Positions 46,668 through 57,830 of a stretch of 64,000 nucleotides of DNA are shown here, piece by piece. This DNA comes from Bisporella sp. PMI_857 (lineage: Eukaryota > Ascomycota > Leotiomycetes > Helotiales > Helotiaceae): the NCBI GenBank assembly GCA_021307315.1, contig JAJSPD010000004.1, positions 186,001-250,000 of the forward strand, read 5' to 3'. The translations under genes and the position numbers were made by a program. The notes under the pieces are model-generated. The model was given only the letters and a program-made list of their open reading frames with translations, ran no database searches and was not told where the DNA came from. Numbering within the stretch: the first letter of the stretch is position 1; each line of letters starts with the position of its first letter.

Positions 46668-48328
46668 ATGGTTGGCATCCCAGGAAAATCAAAGGGCTGT
46701 CATACGTGTAGAAGACGCAAAATTAGAGTAAGCACCCTGGCACCTTACTCAAAACTGGACTAAAACCGAAGACAGTGCGATCTTCAGAAGCCGGACTGTG
46801 CTCGATGTATACAAAGTGGGAGAGAATGTGAAGGCTATGTGCGTGGTGCTGTGTTTTTGAATCGTACAGTCAAAGGTTGGGAGAAGCGAGAACGACTTGA
46901 AGAAGTACAGCCACGTAAGAAATCAAGCTCTTCGCCACAGAGTGTTGGAAACATTAAGAATGAGCCAAGTCCCTCGACTTCTCAACGCGGTTCTCAATCA
47001 CCCCCCATTCAGCCAAGTGCCGTATCACAGCCGCCGATAGAGAATCCTGATCTTAGAAAATACATCTTCCAGAATTTATTCCTTGAGAGCTACCTTCCAA
47101 AAAGCCCAAAAGCAGGTTCGGGCCTGGCAGGTGCCTGGCTTTTTGAAGCTATTCGACTCAATAGACGAAACACATCCTTAGAATACTCCCTTCATGCTCT
47201 ATGTCTCACCAGGGTTGGGAGAATTCTTGGGCATCAGGATTTGATCAAAAGAGGCACTGCTGCTTATGGCTTTGCCTTGCGGGCTTTACACAGAGCTTTG
47301 GAGAACTCTAAATTAGCTGCTAAGGACGAAACCTTAGCTACATGTCTTATTCTGTCAATATACGAGGCAAGTAGAACGTGAGTTTGAGCTCACTCGACTT
47401 TTTTGACGGAGCATAGCTTTATGAATCAACGTCGAATTCGACGAGCGCCCATGAAGAACATAACAACGGCATCGAGCGACTCGTTCAGTTTCGTGGTCAT
47501 CGGCAGAATGATACGCCGCTTGGGAAAGCATTATTTAAGAATATATGTTATGCCTCCGTCAGTCCCCTTGGCCTGGCAATGCTACCTTGAGATCATCCTA
47601 ACAAGTTCTTCCAGATGATAAAAAGTCTACAGTATCGCAAGACCTCTCGTTTAAAAAACCTCGTAGATAAAGCAGAATGGTGGGATATGCAAGGACTGCT
47701 TTTCGCCAAAGGCCACTCTTTGGGTGCGCTGCTTGAGGATTTGGATAAGTATAAAAACTCAACGGATCATAGTCTCTCTGCGTCAGCGGCATATCTGAAA
47801 AGATGTTATGCAATGGATCTCGATTTTGCTAGCTGGTATAACAACCTTGCTGAGGAGTCTCCCTCACCAATATTGTGGAGGTCCGGCGATGAGCCGCAAA
47901 TACAATTCGCGAATATCAACCTAGCCCTTGTCATGCTAGATTACTGGGCCTTGCGACTGATTCTTACCACTACGATTGATCTGATCTGCGGTCAAGTCCC
48001 TAAAGAGGTGCCATCTAGCGTAGCAGATTTTGTCGCGCAGCTCAAAGCTGTTCATGGGAGCGAGAGGCAAGTTGAGCTCGCTACTAACATAATGGACTCA
48101 ATGCCGTTTTGCATGAAGGATGAGCATGGCGTATCAAGCTCACAAAAATGTCTGTTTTCTGGTCGGGTTGCGCTTTTTGCACTAAGACGACATTCGTCAG
48201 AGAAACTTTCGGATTATGAGAAAACGTTTTCGGATCTACAGTCTAAAAAAGGGTTGCGTTTTGCACAGGATATAGACAAAAAGGAAATGACAGGATGGAC
48301 TCCACATATTGGAAAGGAACGGAGGTAG
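46668..48328 (+). CDS. Zn2Cys6 transcription factor
   Basis: Exons 46668-46727, 46776-47366, 47417-47557 and 47615-48328 give about 501 residues. The binuclear cluster is complete after splicing, with cysteines 11, 14, 21, 28, 31 and 38 (GCHTCRRRKIR in exon 1, then CDLQKPDCARCIQSGREC). A Ser/Pro-rich linker follows, then a helical regulatory region (SLEYSLHALCLTRVGRILG; TLATCLILSIYE) typical of fungal Zn2Cys6 proteins. The second intron begins with GC: the boundary is GAG, then GCAAGT, ending CATAG. Only this keeps frame into LYESTSNSTSAHEEH and GIERLVQFRGH. The third intron (GTCAGT...CCAG) is a good fit but less certain. Target genes are unknown; it is tail to tail with an aldo-keto reductase. 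Confidence 0.87.
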
Positions 48329-48391
48329 CAAAGTTCAACTATCAATGTTTATAAACTTTACAAGAAATTCATCCTCTGCATCGAGCCAAGC

Positions 48392-49500
48392 TCAGTCCTC
48401 CAACCTCGCAACAGTAGGATCCCAAGCACAAGGCTCATACTCTCCCGTCTCCAGACTCTTTATATCCTCTTTGCTCAACTCGAAATCGTACAAATCAGCA
48501 TTCTCCTCAATCCTCTGCGGCGTAACGCTCTTCGGTAGCGGCACAAATCCCTTCTGCAAGCTCCATCTTAACAATATTTGCGTAGGCGTCTTCCCATGTT
48601 TCTTGGCCAGCGGCTGGAGAAGTGGATCATTCGAACGCGTGTTGCGGACCAGGGGCGAGTAAGCTTCAGCGATAATGTTACGTTTTTGACACCAAGAGAC
48701 AATATCAGGACGGGCCAGCCAGGGGTGCAATTCCCACTGCCCGACCGAGATGATCCCGCCTTTTCCAGCGCCTCCGCGTTCTTGTTCAAGTTCCTTAATG
48801 TGCGTCTCTAGTTCGTCCAGGTGGTGGACACCATAGTCTGGAACCTATCGTCAGCATATCTAAGCAGCCTCCTCGCAGACTACGTCACGTGAGTTGAGAT
48901 GTCAACCTAGAAAGACAACATACTGCTGATACCCAAGCTTCTGACCTTCCCCTCCTCTTGAGCCTCAACCAGAGCTTTCCAAGCCCCCTTCCTGTTAGCT
49001 GAACCGCCGTACGGGGCGTGAATGAGCATCAGATCAATATATCCCAAGCCGGACTCCTGCAGACTCTTCTCAACCTGGCTTTTAGTGGTCTCATAGCTAA
49101 GAGACCTAGGTGGGATCTTGCTGGTGAAAAATATGTCTTCTCGTGGGATCTTGGATTTGAGGATTGCGGTACCGCATGGCTTCTCATTACGGTAGGCTGC
49201 GGCCGAATCGACCTTTGAGTGTTAGTATTGAATGGCAACGGCGATTGGATGGAATAGAGATTCACGTGTAAATAACCAACATCGAATGCTTTTGTGACAA
49301 CTTTTTCAGCTTCGCCTGCTGGCCTTGAAAAACGTTAGCCGCATGAACTATATCTGAGCTGTAATCATACGTTTGATAGACCTAATCACCATCAGCAGGC
49401 GTTCTGGAGAGATGATAATATGTCATACCCCATATCCCAGAATGGGAATCTCATAGCCAGAGTTCAATTTGAGTTTGGACCTAATATTCAACGCCGACAT
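48392..49500 (-). CDS. Aldo-keto reductase
   Basis: Minus-strand exons: 49500-49429, 49381-49371 (11 bases), 49323-49266, 49212-48924 and 48837-48392; 291 residues. The microexon encodes VYQ plus part of Thr and is needed to build ILGYGVYQTPAGEAEK. The catalytic tetrad is Asp49 and Tyr54 (HVDSAAAYRNE), Lys79 (FFTSKIPP) and His112 (LMLIHAPYG). Further family motifs are VRSLGISNYGVHHL and FVPLPKSVTPQRIEEN, the latter contacting NADPH. It should reduce aldehydes or ketones with NADPH in the cytosol. The stop lies 64 bases from the stop of the convergent Zn2Cys6 gene. The physiological substrate is unknown. Confidence 0.93.
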
Positions 49501-50376
49501 TCTGGCTGCAGTTGTGTCTCGAATGGATGTTAGTGAGGATTAATGAGCTTCTCAAGAATATTAGGATATGAAATAATTGAATGGAAAGTTGAATGGAAAA
49601 TGTTCTGCAGATCCATAATACTATGCGCATATATATGCTTTATCATAGGCAGCTACAAGCCCACCCTTCCCGGCTCGGGCTTAAGCTTTATATCCTAGAC
49701 TAAGCGTTATACCCGAAGACAGCCATCGTACACAGCTGAGATTATGGACTTGAGCTCCATAGAAGACCACCTTTGCTACTTACTCGTGAGAATAGGTTTG
49801 TGGAATTAATGGAGTTGGTCGCAACTTATGTAAAAGTCCTCGATTACGTCTTGCTTGAGTTACGGTAGCTGTTCTCATTACGGGAAAAAAAAGCCTATAC
49901 AGTAAGAATTATGAGAGCTTTGAACGGGAGAGCCTAAACGTGCTTGTTGATGGTATGTAAGGCTATTTATTGATGACGAAATCATCGCTTGAGAGACGGA
50001 TAAAAGCAGCGGATAGTTCTGAAGTAACCTTTTGCATCTAAAAGAAGGAACAGAGCTCTAAATTGTATTTGAGAAAATGCTTTAGGGAAGACTTCAATAT
50101 GAAGAAAGTTAGACAAATTTGGAATGGTAACTTGCCTAGTTCTTGAATTGAGGTAAAAGCCAATGTCTGGTTTATGATTAGACACAAAGCCATATTCGAG
50201 GTTGACGTGTAATTAGAAGTGGGTCTGTAAGGGACAAGGTGTCTATGTTTGTAAGTGTCTTGGCACATCGAGACTGGATACATCCCGCCAAAATAAAATC
50301 TCAAGTGACAAAAGCGTTCACGGTTACAAAGAGGTAGCTTGCGAGTAAGAATCTCACGAGCTGCAAGCTTCTAGCC
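49501..50376. other. Divergent promoter region, aldo-keto reductase and RSM1-like gene
   Basis: About 875 AT-rich bases between divergent starts. A CCAAT occurs near 50158. Open frames at 49982-50304 (minus) are AT-driven and lack features. Confidence 0.45.
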
Positions 50377-51798
50377 ATGAATGTGACAAAACGGAAATTT
50401 AATGCCCTCCTCAACGGAATTGGCAACAAACCATCCTCTTCGCTGTTGCCAAAGGATGTCAACAATGAACGCCCTACCACCGCAGACTCCCAAGTAAAGA
50501 AACGGCGAGTGCTGCCCGCAAAGACGACCAGCTTAGCACAAGAGGGAGCGTTGGGTCATAAGAAGTCCGCCTCAACAACGGCTACGGCTCCGACAGAAAC
50601 GCCAAAATATGCTCCTTGGGACCGCGTTGCATTTCTTGAGCGATTGAAGACGTTCTCGAATCTCACAGATTGGACTGCGAAGCCGGCGAAGGTGAATGAG
50701 GTAGAATGGGCGAAACGGGGTTGGGTATGCCAGAAAGCTGAGCGGGTGCGGTGTTGTCTGTGCAACGTGGAAATTCTAGTCAAACTTAATCAGAAAGAGG
50801 TTGATGGAGTTGAGCAACCCGTTTATATTGCGCACAACATTGGTAGGTCTTTGCCATGCGATAAGATATGTCCGAACTGATCTGTAACAAGAAGACGCTT
50901 TGGTGGAGAGATATGTTGACTTGATCATTACATCTCATGATGAAGGCTGTCTCTGGCGACAAAGAGGCTGTGATGGTAACTATTTCTCCACATGCTATTG
51001 GGAAGATTTTAACGGGGTGCAGATTCAATCTTCAAACTACCTTTAAATAGTACACCAATAGCTCTGGAGGGGCTACGAACTCGCTACAACCAACTTTGCA
51101 CTAGAAAGGACACTCTACCCTACATATTTAACCTACGTCTTCCACAGGATTTCGATTTGGATGTTGTCTTAGGGTACCTTTCACCAGATTTCTTCGCGGT
51201 GAAGTCGACAAATGTCCCTGAGGCACATACTTCTTCGCCAATGATCAATAAGATAGCCTTTCAGATGGCGTTATTTGGTTGGCAGGGGCATACACACGAG
51301 AGGCTTGGTGCACAATTGGGCTCGGTATCCTGTCATGCTTGTTTTAGAGTTCTCGGGCTATGGCTATTCAAGAGTAAAAAAGTCAGTGAAGCTGGAGAAG
51401 AGATTGAAGGAGCCAGTCTCAATGGCCTGGACCTAGTGAATGAACATCGAATCTACTGTCCGTGGCGGAATGCTGCGAGCCAGAATGGTACAAATTCGAG
51501 ATCAACAACAGCCACATTGACGGGGTGGGAGATCATGCTGAGGGTGTTGAAAAACGATTATCATCTTAAGCATAGTGAAGATCGACCCACTGTCAAGCCC
51601 CGACCAGATAGTAGCAGAGATGAATTGTCTAACCCATTTGGAGACGGCGACGAGGATGACGATGCACGGAGCATCAGAGAGGAGAAAGAAAAAGAACGCT
51701 GGGCTAGGTTAAGGAGGGTCAAAAGTCTCTTTAATACCAAGGAAGGTAGAAAAAGTATAGGAACCAGTCGGGAGGATAAAAGGAAGTCTGGTGCCTGA
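50377..51798 (+). CDS. C3HC zinc-finger protein, Rsm1/NIPA-like
   Basis: Exons 50377-50842, 50892-50975 and 51023-51798 give 441 residues. The N-terminus is Lys/Ser-rich with a possible nuclear signal (VKKRRVLPAK). The C3HC domain (PF07967) spans about residues 80-200: WAKRGWVCQK and RVRCCLCNVEI, then after splicing RYVDLIITSHDEGCLWRQRGCD and the helical SIFKLPLNSTPIALEGLRTRY. A second region (about 240-370, Rsm1-like, PF08600) contains KIAFQMALFGWQ, SCHACFRVLGLW and NEHRIYCPWRN, then GWEIMLRVL. The C-terminus is charged (EEKEKERWARLRRVKSLFNT). Relatives are fission yeast Rsm1, a factor in mRNA export, and human NIPA, a nuclear-basket-associated protein. Function here is inferred from these. 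Confidence 0.9.
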
Positions 51799-52283
51799 GT
51801 TGCTATATATTGGCACACCTGGAGGATATCTGTAAAATATTTGTCCGTACATTGCGATTTACAGTAGGCGTTCTGGCTTTATAGATACCCATTAATAGAG
51901 CGCAAGACGGAAAATGGAGTCGGGATATTCGATGATTTCAGATTATCCATTTCAGATTGTCCATGATAAGTTTCCAATTATTTCCCAAAAGTTCGGGTAT
52001 GCACTAATTGTGTGTGTATTGATATATCAGCTGTTCTGATAAGAACCACTTTACGCGGATGTGGAGCCTGATTAGGACATGGAGCCTAGGTTGCTATGAC
52101 GATATGCCAAGCCATGTTGTTTAGGCGCGTTGTCTTTTCCAAGCTTCGTGTTTTTGTACATTCGAATATCCACCCAACTCTATTTCGACAGTTCTATTAA
52201 CACTTTCAGAGCACCTCAGCTGTTCTTGATTTCATGAGGTAAATACCACCACTCCATCTCCTCACATATGTATTGCTAACAAT
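51799..52283. other. Intergenic region, RSM1-like gene to SNF2 gene
   Basis: About 485 bases containing the 3' flank of the upstream gene and the promoter of the SNF2 gene. Nothing else was seen. Confidence 0.5.
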
Positions 52284-55200
52284 ATGCGAAAAAGAGACCC
52301 TTACACACCTTATAATACTCTTGAATTCAAGCAAGCCCCCAACTTCAAACGGCAGGATTTAAATCTTCCCACACCAAAAACACAAGTTCCATCAAATCTT
52401 TGGTCTGGCTACCTTACGCCTCCCTCAAACGACAAGCAATCGCTCAGTGAACTAGGCAACTCGAGCTCACTGTTCTCTATACCCCACTCATCTCCTCCCG
52501 ACTTGAATTTTACTGGCAAAACTGCGCCTGCAGATAAACAAAGCCCAATACCAGTTGTCTTTGGTACCTTTAAGCAATCAAAGTCGCCTTCTTTCGACTT
52601 CGCTTTTACTACCGAAGCGCCAGCAAACTCCAAGAACTCAACATTATTTGCCTTTGGCGCACCTAAGCAGCTAGAGCGTGCGCATAAAGGTGACAGAATG
52701 GTCAACGAGCGATCGCCTGCAAAAGCCCCTCTACAACCTCTAGCGCCTAATGACCAAACGCCCAAGCATACTGGTGGTGCAGGTGAATATGCTTCCAAGC
52801 CTGCCCCAACGAGCGTTCCTCAATTCGGAGCCCCGACCATGCCGCATTCCCCTCTCCGCCGTCCCACGACGCAGAACGAATCCAGCTTGTTCAACCCAAA
52901 CAAGAATCGGCCAGAGCATCACAGAGATGGCGATAGGCATCCACATATACAGGCGGCAAAGGATGCTGTTAAAAGCCTTATAGATAAAGCTATCAATCCC
53001 GAGGACAAATATGTGTAAGTAGCACGCTCGCTGAAAGAAATTATGAGCTGACAATTTCTAAGTCCCCCACCTGGAGCTGCCGTGGCTGCTCCAGCGCCTC
53101 ATATTTTAGCTCCTCATTACATCAATAAGCCACCCCCAAAACCAACGTTCAGTTCATTGGGTAGCAGTACATATGGAGGATTTCAGACAGTAAATTCGGT
53201 ATCCAACCATATAGATCTCACCACCAATAGGTACAACTACAGTTCAGTCCCCGATGTAAATCCTTATACTTTTGTTGATCCCGCAAAAGCGCAAGAGGAT
53301 TTAAAAGCTCTTTTAGAAGGCGTGATCGAGGATGAAGATGATTTGCCAAAAACACGATCCCGCAAGAAGAAGCAACAGGAAGCTGTGGATGATGCTCTTG
53401 CATCGAAACTGGCCAGTATGAAAGTCGACGAGGAGAGTTTTGATGTGACATCTGACGATGAAGACGACGGTTCAGTGGAGGGTATCAAGGTCAAGTTACT
53501 CCCACATCAAATCGAAGGATTAGAGTGGATGACCGGTAGAGAGCTTGGTACAAGCAAGAAAGGTCGAGTTCCAAAAGGCGGCATTCTGGCGGATGATATG
53601 GGACTTGGCAAAACATTACAGTCAATTTCCCTGATTCTATCAAACCCAAAGCCGTCAGTTGACGATGAAGCCTATACCAAACGCAAATTACCTTCTGGAT
53701 TAGAGAAGTGCACTCTAGTTGTCGCGCCACTAGCACTTATTCGACAGTGGGAGGTTGAGATTAAAGACAAAGTCGAAAAAACTCATTCTTTAAAAGTTAT
53801 TGTTCACCATGGTCCTCAGAGAACTAAGCGATTCCAGGATCTAAAAAAGTACGATGTGGTTATCACGACTTATCAAATCCTGGTGTCCGAATTTGGCAAC
53901 TCCTCAAACGATGCAGACGGAGTCAAAGTTGGATGTTTCGGCCTCCACTGGTATCGAGTCATCCTAGATGAAGCTCATACAATTAAAAATCGCAATGCGA
54001 AGGCAACCCAGGCTTGTTATGCTTTGCGTAGTCAATATCGATGGTGCTTGACTGGAACACCTATGCAGAACAACCTGGACGAGCTGCAGAGTCTCATCAA
54101 GTTCCTACGCATTGCTCCTTATGACGACTTGAAAGAATGGAAAGACCAAATCGATCGCCCAATGAAGAACGGTCGAGGTGATCTTGCTATCAAACGGTTA
54201 AGGCACTATCTGAAGATTTTCATGAAGCGCCGCACCAAGGATATCCTGAAGAAGGACGGCGCTTTGAATCCAGGAGGCAAGCCTTCGGCTGCTGGCTCTA
54301 CTAACACCACTGGATTTAAGGTCACAGAGCGAAAGATTGTCAAAGTATTTGCAGAATTTTCTGCAGAAGAACGACATTTCTATGATCGTTTGGAACAACG
54401 CACTGATGCAAGTATTGAGGCGATGATGACTGGACAGAAGGTCAACTATGCAAGTGCATTGGTATTGCTTTTGCGTTTAAGACAGGCATGCAATCACCCC
54501 AAACTTGTTGCAGGCAAGCTTGCAAATGACAGTGAGGCGCTCTCTACCGAGACTGCAAGCTCTAAAGCAAAACCCGTGAAGGACGATGTTGATGATATCG
54601 CCGATATGTTTAGCAACCTTGGAATGGAAACGAAGAAGTGTGAGGTCTGCCAACTTGAGCTTGGGAAGGTAGCTGTGTCAGAAGGAGCTATTCGTTGCTT
54701 GGATTGCGAAGCTGATTTAGAAGCTGTCTCTAAAACGCACAAGTCAAAGAAGGATAAAAAAAACAAGCATAAGCACCATCATCAGAAGAAATCAGGATCT
54801 CAGCCTATTCGCAAGCAACGCAATCGAGCCATCATCCAAGATAGCGATGATGAGGATGATAATGAGGGCGAGTGGGTTGTTGGCGAGAAACATCGAGGTG
54901 CTACCAGACTAGGCAAAGCTGGTGGAATTGAAGATGAGAATGCTGAGGGGGGCGGTGAATGGCTTGTCGATTCCGATAACGAGACATTTCCTGATCTCAA
55001 GGACATTCCAGACCAAAGTCAAAGCTCGCAGCATGCTGAGAAGGAATCGGAGTCTGAACTAATCTCAGGCTCAGCATCTGAATCTGGATCTGGATCTGAA
55101 GTTGAAGATGAGTTTCAATCAGATTCAGACGAGGAGGCACACCTCGCAACTATTGCCACTTCAACCAAAATTAAACATCTAGTCAAGATCCTTGACAAGG

Positions 55201-55918
55201 AAGTTGATGATCACAAATTTATCGTCTTCTCCCAGTTTACCTCAATGTTAAATCTCATCGAGCCATTCCTTCGCCAAAAAGGATTTAAGTTTACTCGATA
55301 TGATGGGAGTATGAAGAACGACCTTCGTGAGGCCAGTCTGTCTAAGTTGAGAAATGACAAGAACTGCAGAATTCTGCTTTGCAGTCTTAAGTGTGGATCT
55401 TTAGGTCTCAATCTCACTGCAGCCACGCGTGTTGTTATTCTCGAGCCTTTTTGGAATCCAGTAAGCAGTCTCTCATTGATACTCAACGAAGTATAAGACT
55501 AACAAGGCAATAGTTTGTCGAGGAACAAGCTATCGACAGAGTTCACCGTTTGACCCAGAAAATTGACGTCATTGTATACAAGATTACCATTAAGGAATCT
55601 GTCGAAGAGAGAATACTGGAACTTCAGGAAAAGAAGCGGGAGCTTGCAACGCAGACCATCGAAGGTGGAAAGGGCGGTGCGGGCAAGCTTGGAATGAAGG
55701 AGATCTTGCAACTATTCAGACGCGACGCAGAGCACTCTCATCCCGTTGGCACCGCCTCTCAATTCAATCCAACTAAACCTAAAATTTTAAAAGAAGCTTC
55801 AACCAGCAGCCAGAGCTCGAGCCGAGAGACATCAGTTGCGAGGGAGCGCCCTACCTTTGTTAATAAGCCAGCCAGTACAGCTCCAAGAGAGGATCCTGTT
55901 TATGGTAGGCGATGGTGA
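52284..55918 (+). CDS. SNF2-family ATPase (Rad5/Uls1-related chromatin remodeler)
   Basis: Exons 52284-53014, 53063-55460 and 55514-55918 give 1177 residues. The first roughly 300 residues are Pro/Ser-rich and disordered. The N-terminal ATPase lobe starts near residue 385: LLPHQIEGLEWM, GGILADDMGLGKTLQS (Walker A about 424-428), LVVAPLALIRQWEVEI, VVITTYQIL, VILDEAHTIKNR (DEAH about 546-549) and WCLTGTPMQNNLDEL. The C-terminal lobe carries KFIVFSQFTSMLNLIE, LLCSLKCGSLGLNLTAA and, across the last intron, VEEQAIDRVHRLTQK. Between the lobes, where Rad5 and Uls1 relatives carry a RING, there is only CEVCQLELG...CLDCEADL (cysteines near 770, 773, 789 and 792), a reduced four-cysteine finger, then a long acidic/Ser insert. 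Relatives remodel Rad51 or SUMO conjugates; the role here is inferred. An upstream start cannot be excluded. Confidence 0.92.
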
Positions 55919-56372
55919 TTCATTCAGATTGAGGAGCTAGGGCGTTGTGGAGTTTGCTTTGTGTGGATAGACAATGGATGTGACTAATGAAGGTGATACC
56001 CGGTCTGGCGAAGGTTTATTTCCATGGCCAGTCTGTAGATATAGGAAGTCTATAGATGACGTTATTGTTACAGTAGAGAGAATATAAAGAGAAGCATCAA
56101 GTTCGTTGCTCTTCCGCCTTCTAAATTAATATGGCATAGAATGTGATCCACCATTTTGCATGGGATTTGTAGGATGCTCAAGGGTCCAAATGTGATCCAA
56201 GCTGCTATGACAAGGGTAGCTTTTGATATGACGTAGATGTGTAAACGAAACTCATCCTATAGGTCATGAATTAAAGTCACCTCCAATTCCAATTCCAATT
56301 CTAGAACTAACATTACAACCCGACTACCTTCTCAAGAACGCCTTTTCAAAACACCAACAAAGTCCTACAAAC
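55919..56372. other. Intergenic region, SNF2 gene to small mitochondrial-type gene
   Basis: About 450 bases with no open frame of note. Three tandem copies of a CCAATT unit occur near 56283-56299. Confidence 0.5.
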
Positions 56373-56814
56373 ATGCAACCACAATCCCTCCTTCGCCTGA
56401 CAACCCGCTAAAGCCTTTCCGCCCCAGCCTTCCAAACCAGAACATTGGTTCCCCCGTACAAACTCCCAGGATAAAGATAGTATCAATACCGAGGCGACCG
56501 AGTATACGAGGAGCGGGACGGATGACGGGGCTGCGAAGCAGCAGGATGCCCTTGCTCCGAGCAAGACGCGACCGGAGCAGGAGAAAGGCGTGGCGACCCA
56601 GGTATGTTGTTCTGTGTGAAAATGTTAGGCAATGGGACTAACGATTGGGATACAGCAAAACGAGAGCCCGTTAGATGTCAGCCCCACAAATATGGAAGTA
56701 AGCAAGCAGAGGAATCCCCAGGAGGGCGGGGCGGAGAAGAGTGATAAAGAGGAAGGTGGGGGGAAGCAGAGTGGGAGTAGGAGTGGGAGTCCGAAGAAGG
56801 CAGAGAGGAGGTGA
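56373..56814 (+). pseudogene. Small, probably mitochondrial protein with apparent frameshift
   Basis: Two exons (56373-56601 and 56656-56814) joined by a good GTATGT...ACAG intron encode a polar protein. It contains PEHWFPRTNSQDKDSINTEA, EYTRSGTDDGAAKQQDALAP, ESPLDVSPTNMEVSKQRN and a Lys/Gly/Ser-rich end. This layout (WFPR...DSIN..TEY..SG.DD...NPL.VSP.N..VS) matches small uncharacterised ascomycete proteins that I recall as mitochondrial. The only suitable ATG, at 56373, begins MQPQSLLRLTTR, a plausible targeting start, but it is one frame off and meets a stop at 56409. The coding frame is open only from 56401. The extra base must lie within 56401-56408, which includes a CCC run. It could be a real frameshift, a sequencing error, or a missed 5' exon joined at the CCAG near 56430. 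Confidence 0.5.
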
Positions 56815-57021
56815 GGGTTTTGTTGGAATGAGAGTGGGATGATAATTGAATGTTATGAAACAACAATACATTTGGTATATGGCAAATATAATAAGTCCGC
56901 TGGAGGACTGTATCATAAACCTTGTAAATAGGATCTCCGATGAACGCCATGCAATCAAGACCACCCATACAAGCCAACGCTACATGTAAAGTACAACTTC
57001 ATTAGCTGCCTGTAGGCTCAC

Positions 57022-57830
57022 TTATGCCTTCCATTCCGTTCTTCCAAGCTTCACGATATCAGATTGGCCAAGCTCCCAGACCTTACCTGGGGCACCACCT
57101 TCAAGAGCCTTCAGTCCAGCGCTCACTGCAGCTTTGGCAATGACATCCGCATCCTAGGTCACATTAGAATCCATCTTTACCCCAAAAAGCATCCCGATCA
57201 AAAACTTACCTGAGCCCAGAAATCCTTGAGCCCATGCGCAAGCGTCCCCGCAAGTCCAGCAACCTTCCGCAACACAAACTCAACTGGTCTCGCACCCTCC
57301 CTACCTCCCACAATCAGCCCCGGCCGCAAAATCACCGTATGCTCAAAGCCCAATTCCTTCACGCTCTCTTCCAGTTCACCCTTCATCTTTCCATAGGGAA
57401 GTCTGCTCGTGCTGCTTGCGCCGGTGCTGCTGATCAGCACATACACCTTGACTCCCGTCTCCTTGGCCTTTCGTGCGAGCTCGAGGTTTAAATCATAATC
57501 GATGAGCCGCTGGGCCTCGACGGAGCCTGCTTGGGCGCGGGTCGTCCCGAGCGCGGAGTAGAATATTGAGGGAGCCGGCGTGATAGATGCGAGGAGGGAG
57601 CTCCAGTCGGAGGTGGTAGAGGAGATGTGGGGTGTGAGTTTGGGGGAAGTGGACGACGGGGCACGGCGCGCTAATGTGTGGACTGTGGAGATGGAGGACA
57701 GGTCGAGGAGAGTGGAGAGGATGTAGGAACCCTTGGTGGAATGTTAGTGCTAACTACACTTGAAGAGTCGGCAAAAATTTAGTATACATACTGTGAGGCC
57801 AGTTGAGCCTACCACAACAGTGGAAGTCAT
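57022..57830 (-). CDS. FMP52: FMP52-like atypical short-chain dehydrogenase
   Basis: Minus-strand exons 57830-57792, 57731-57210 and 57153-57022 give 230 residues, the typical FMP52 length. The N-terminal nucleotide-binding loop reads [14 protein letters not shown], split by the first intron. Conserved blocks include [40 protein letters not shown] (the YxxxK pair) and [17 protein letters not shown]. The C-terminal exon begins [13 protein letters not shown]. Family members resemble human HTATIP2/TIP30, and yeast Fmp52 is mitochondrial outer membrane-associated with a possible role in ER-stress tolerance. The substrate is unknown. Confidence 0.93.
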
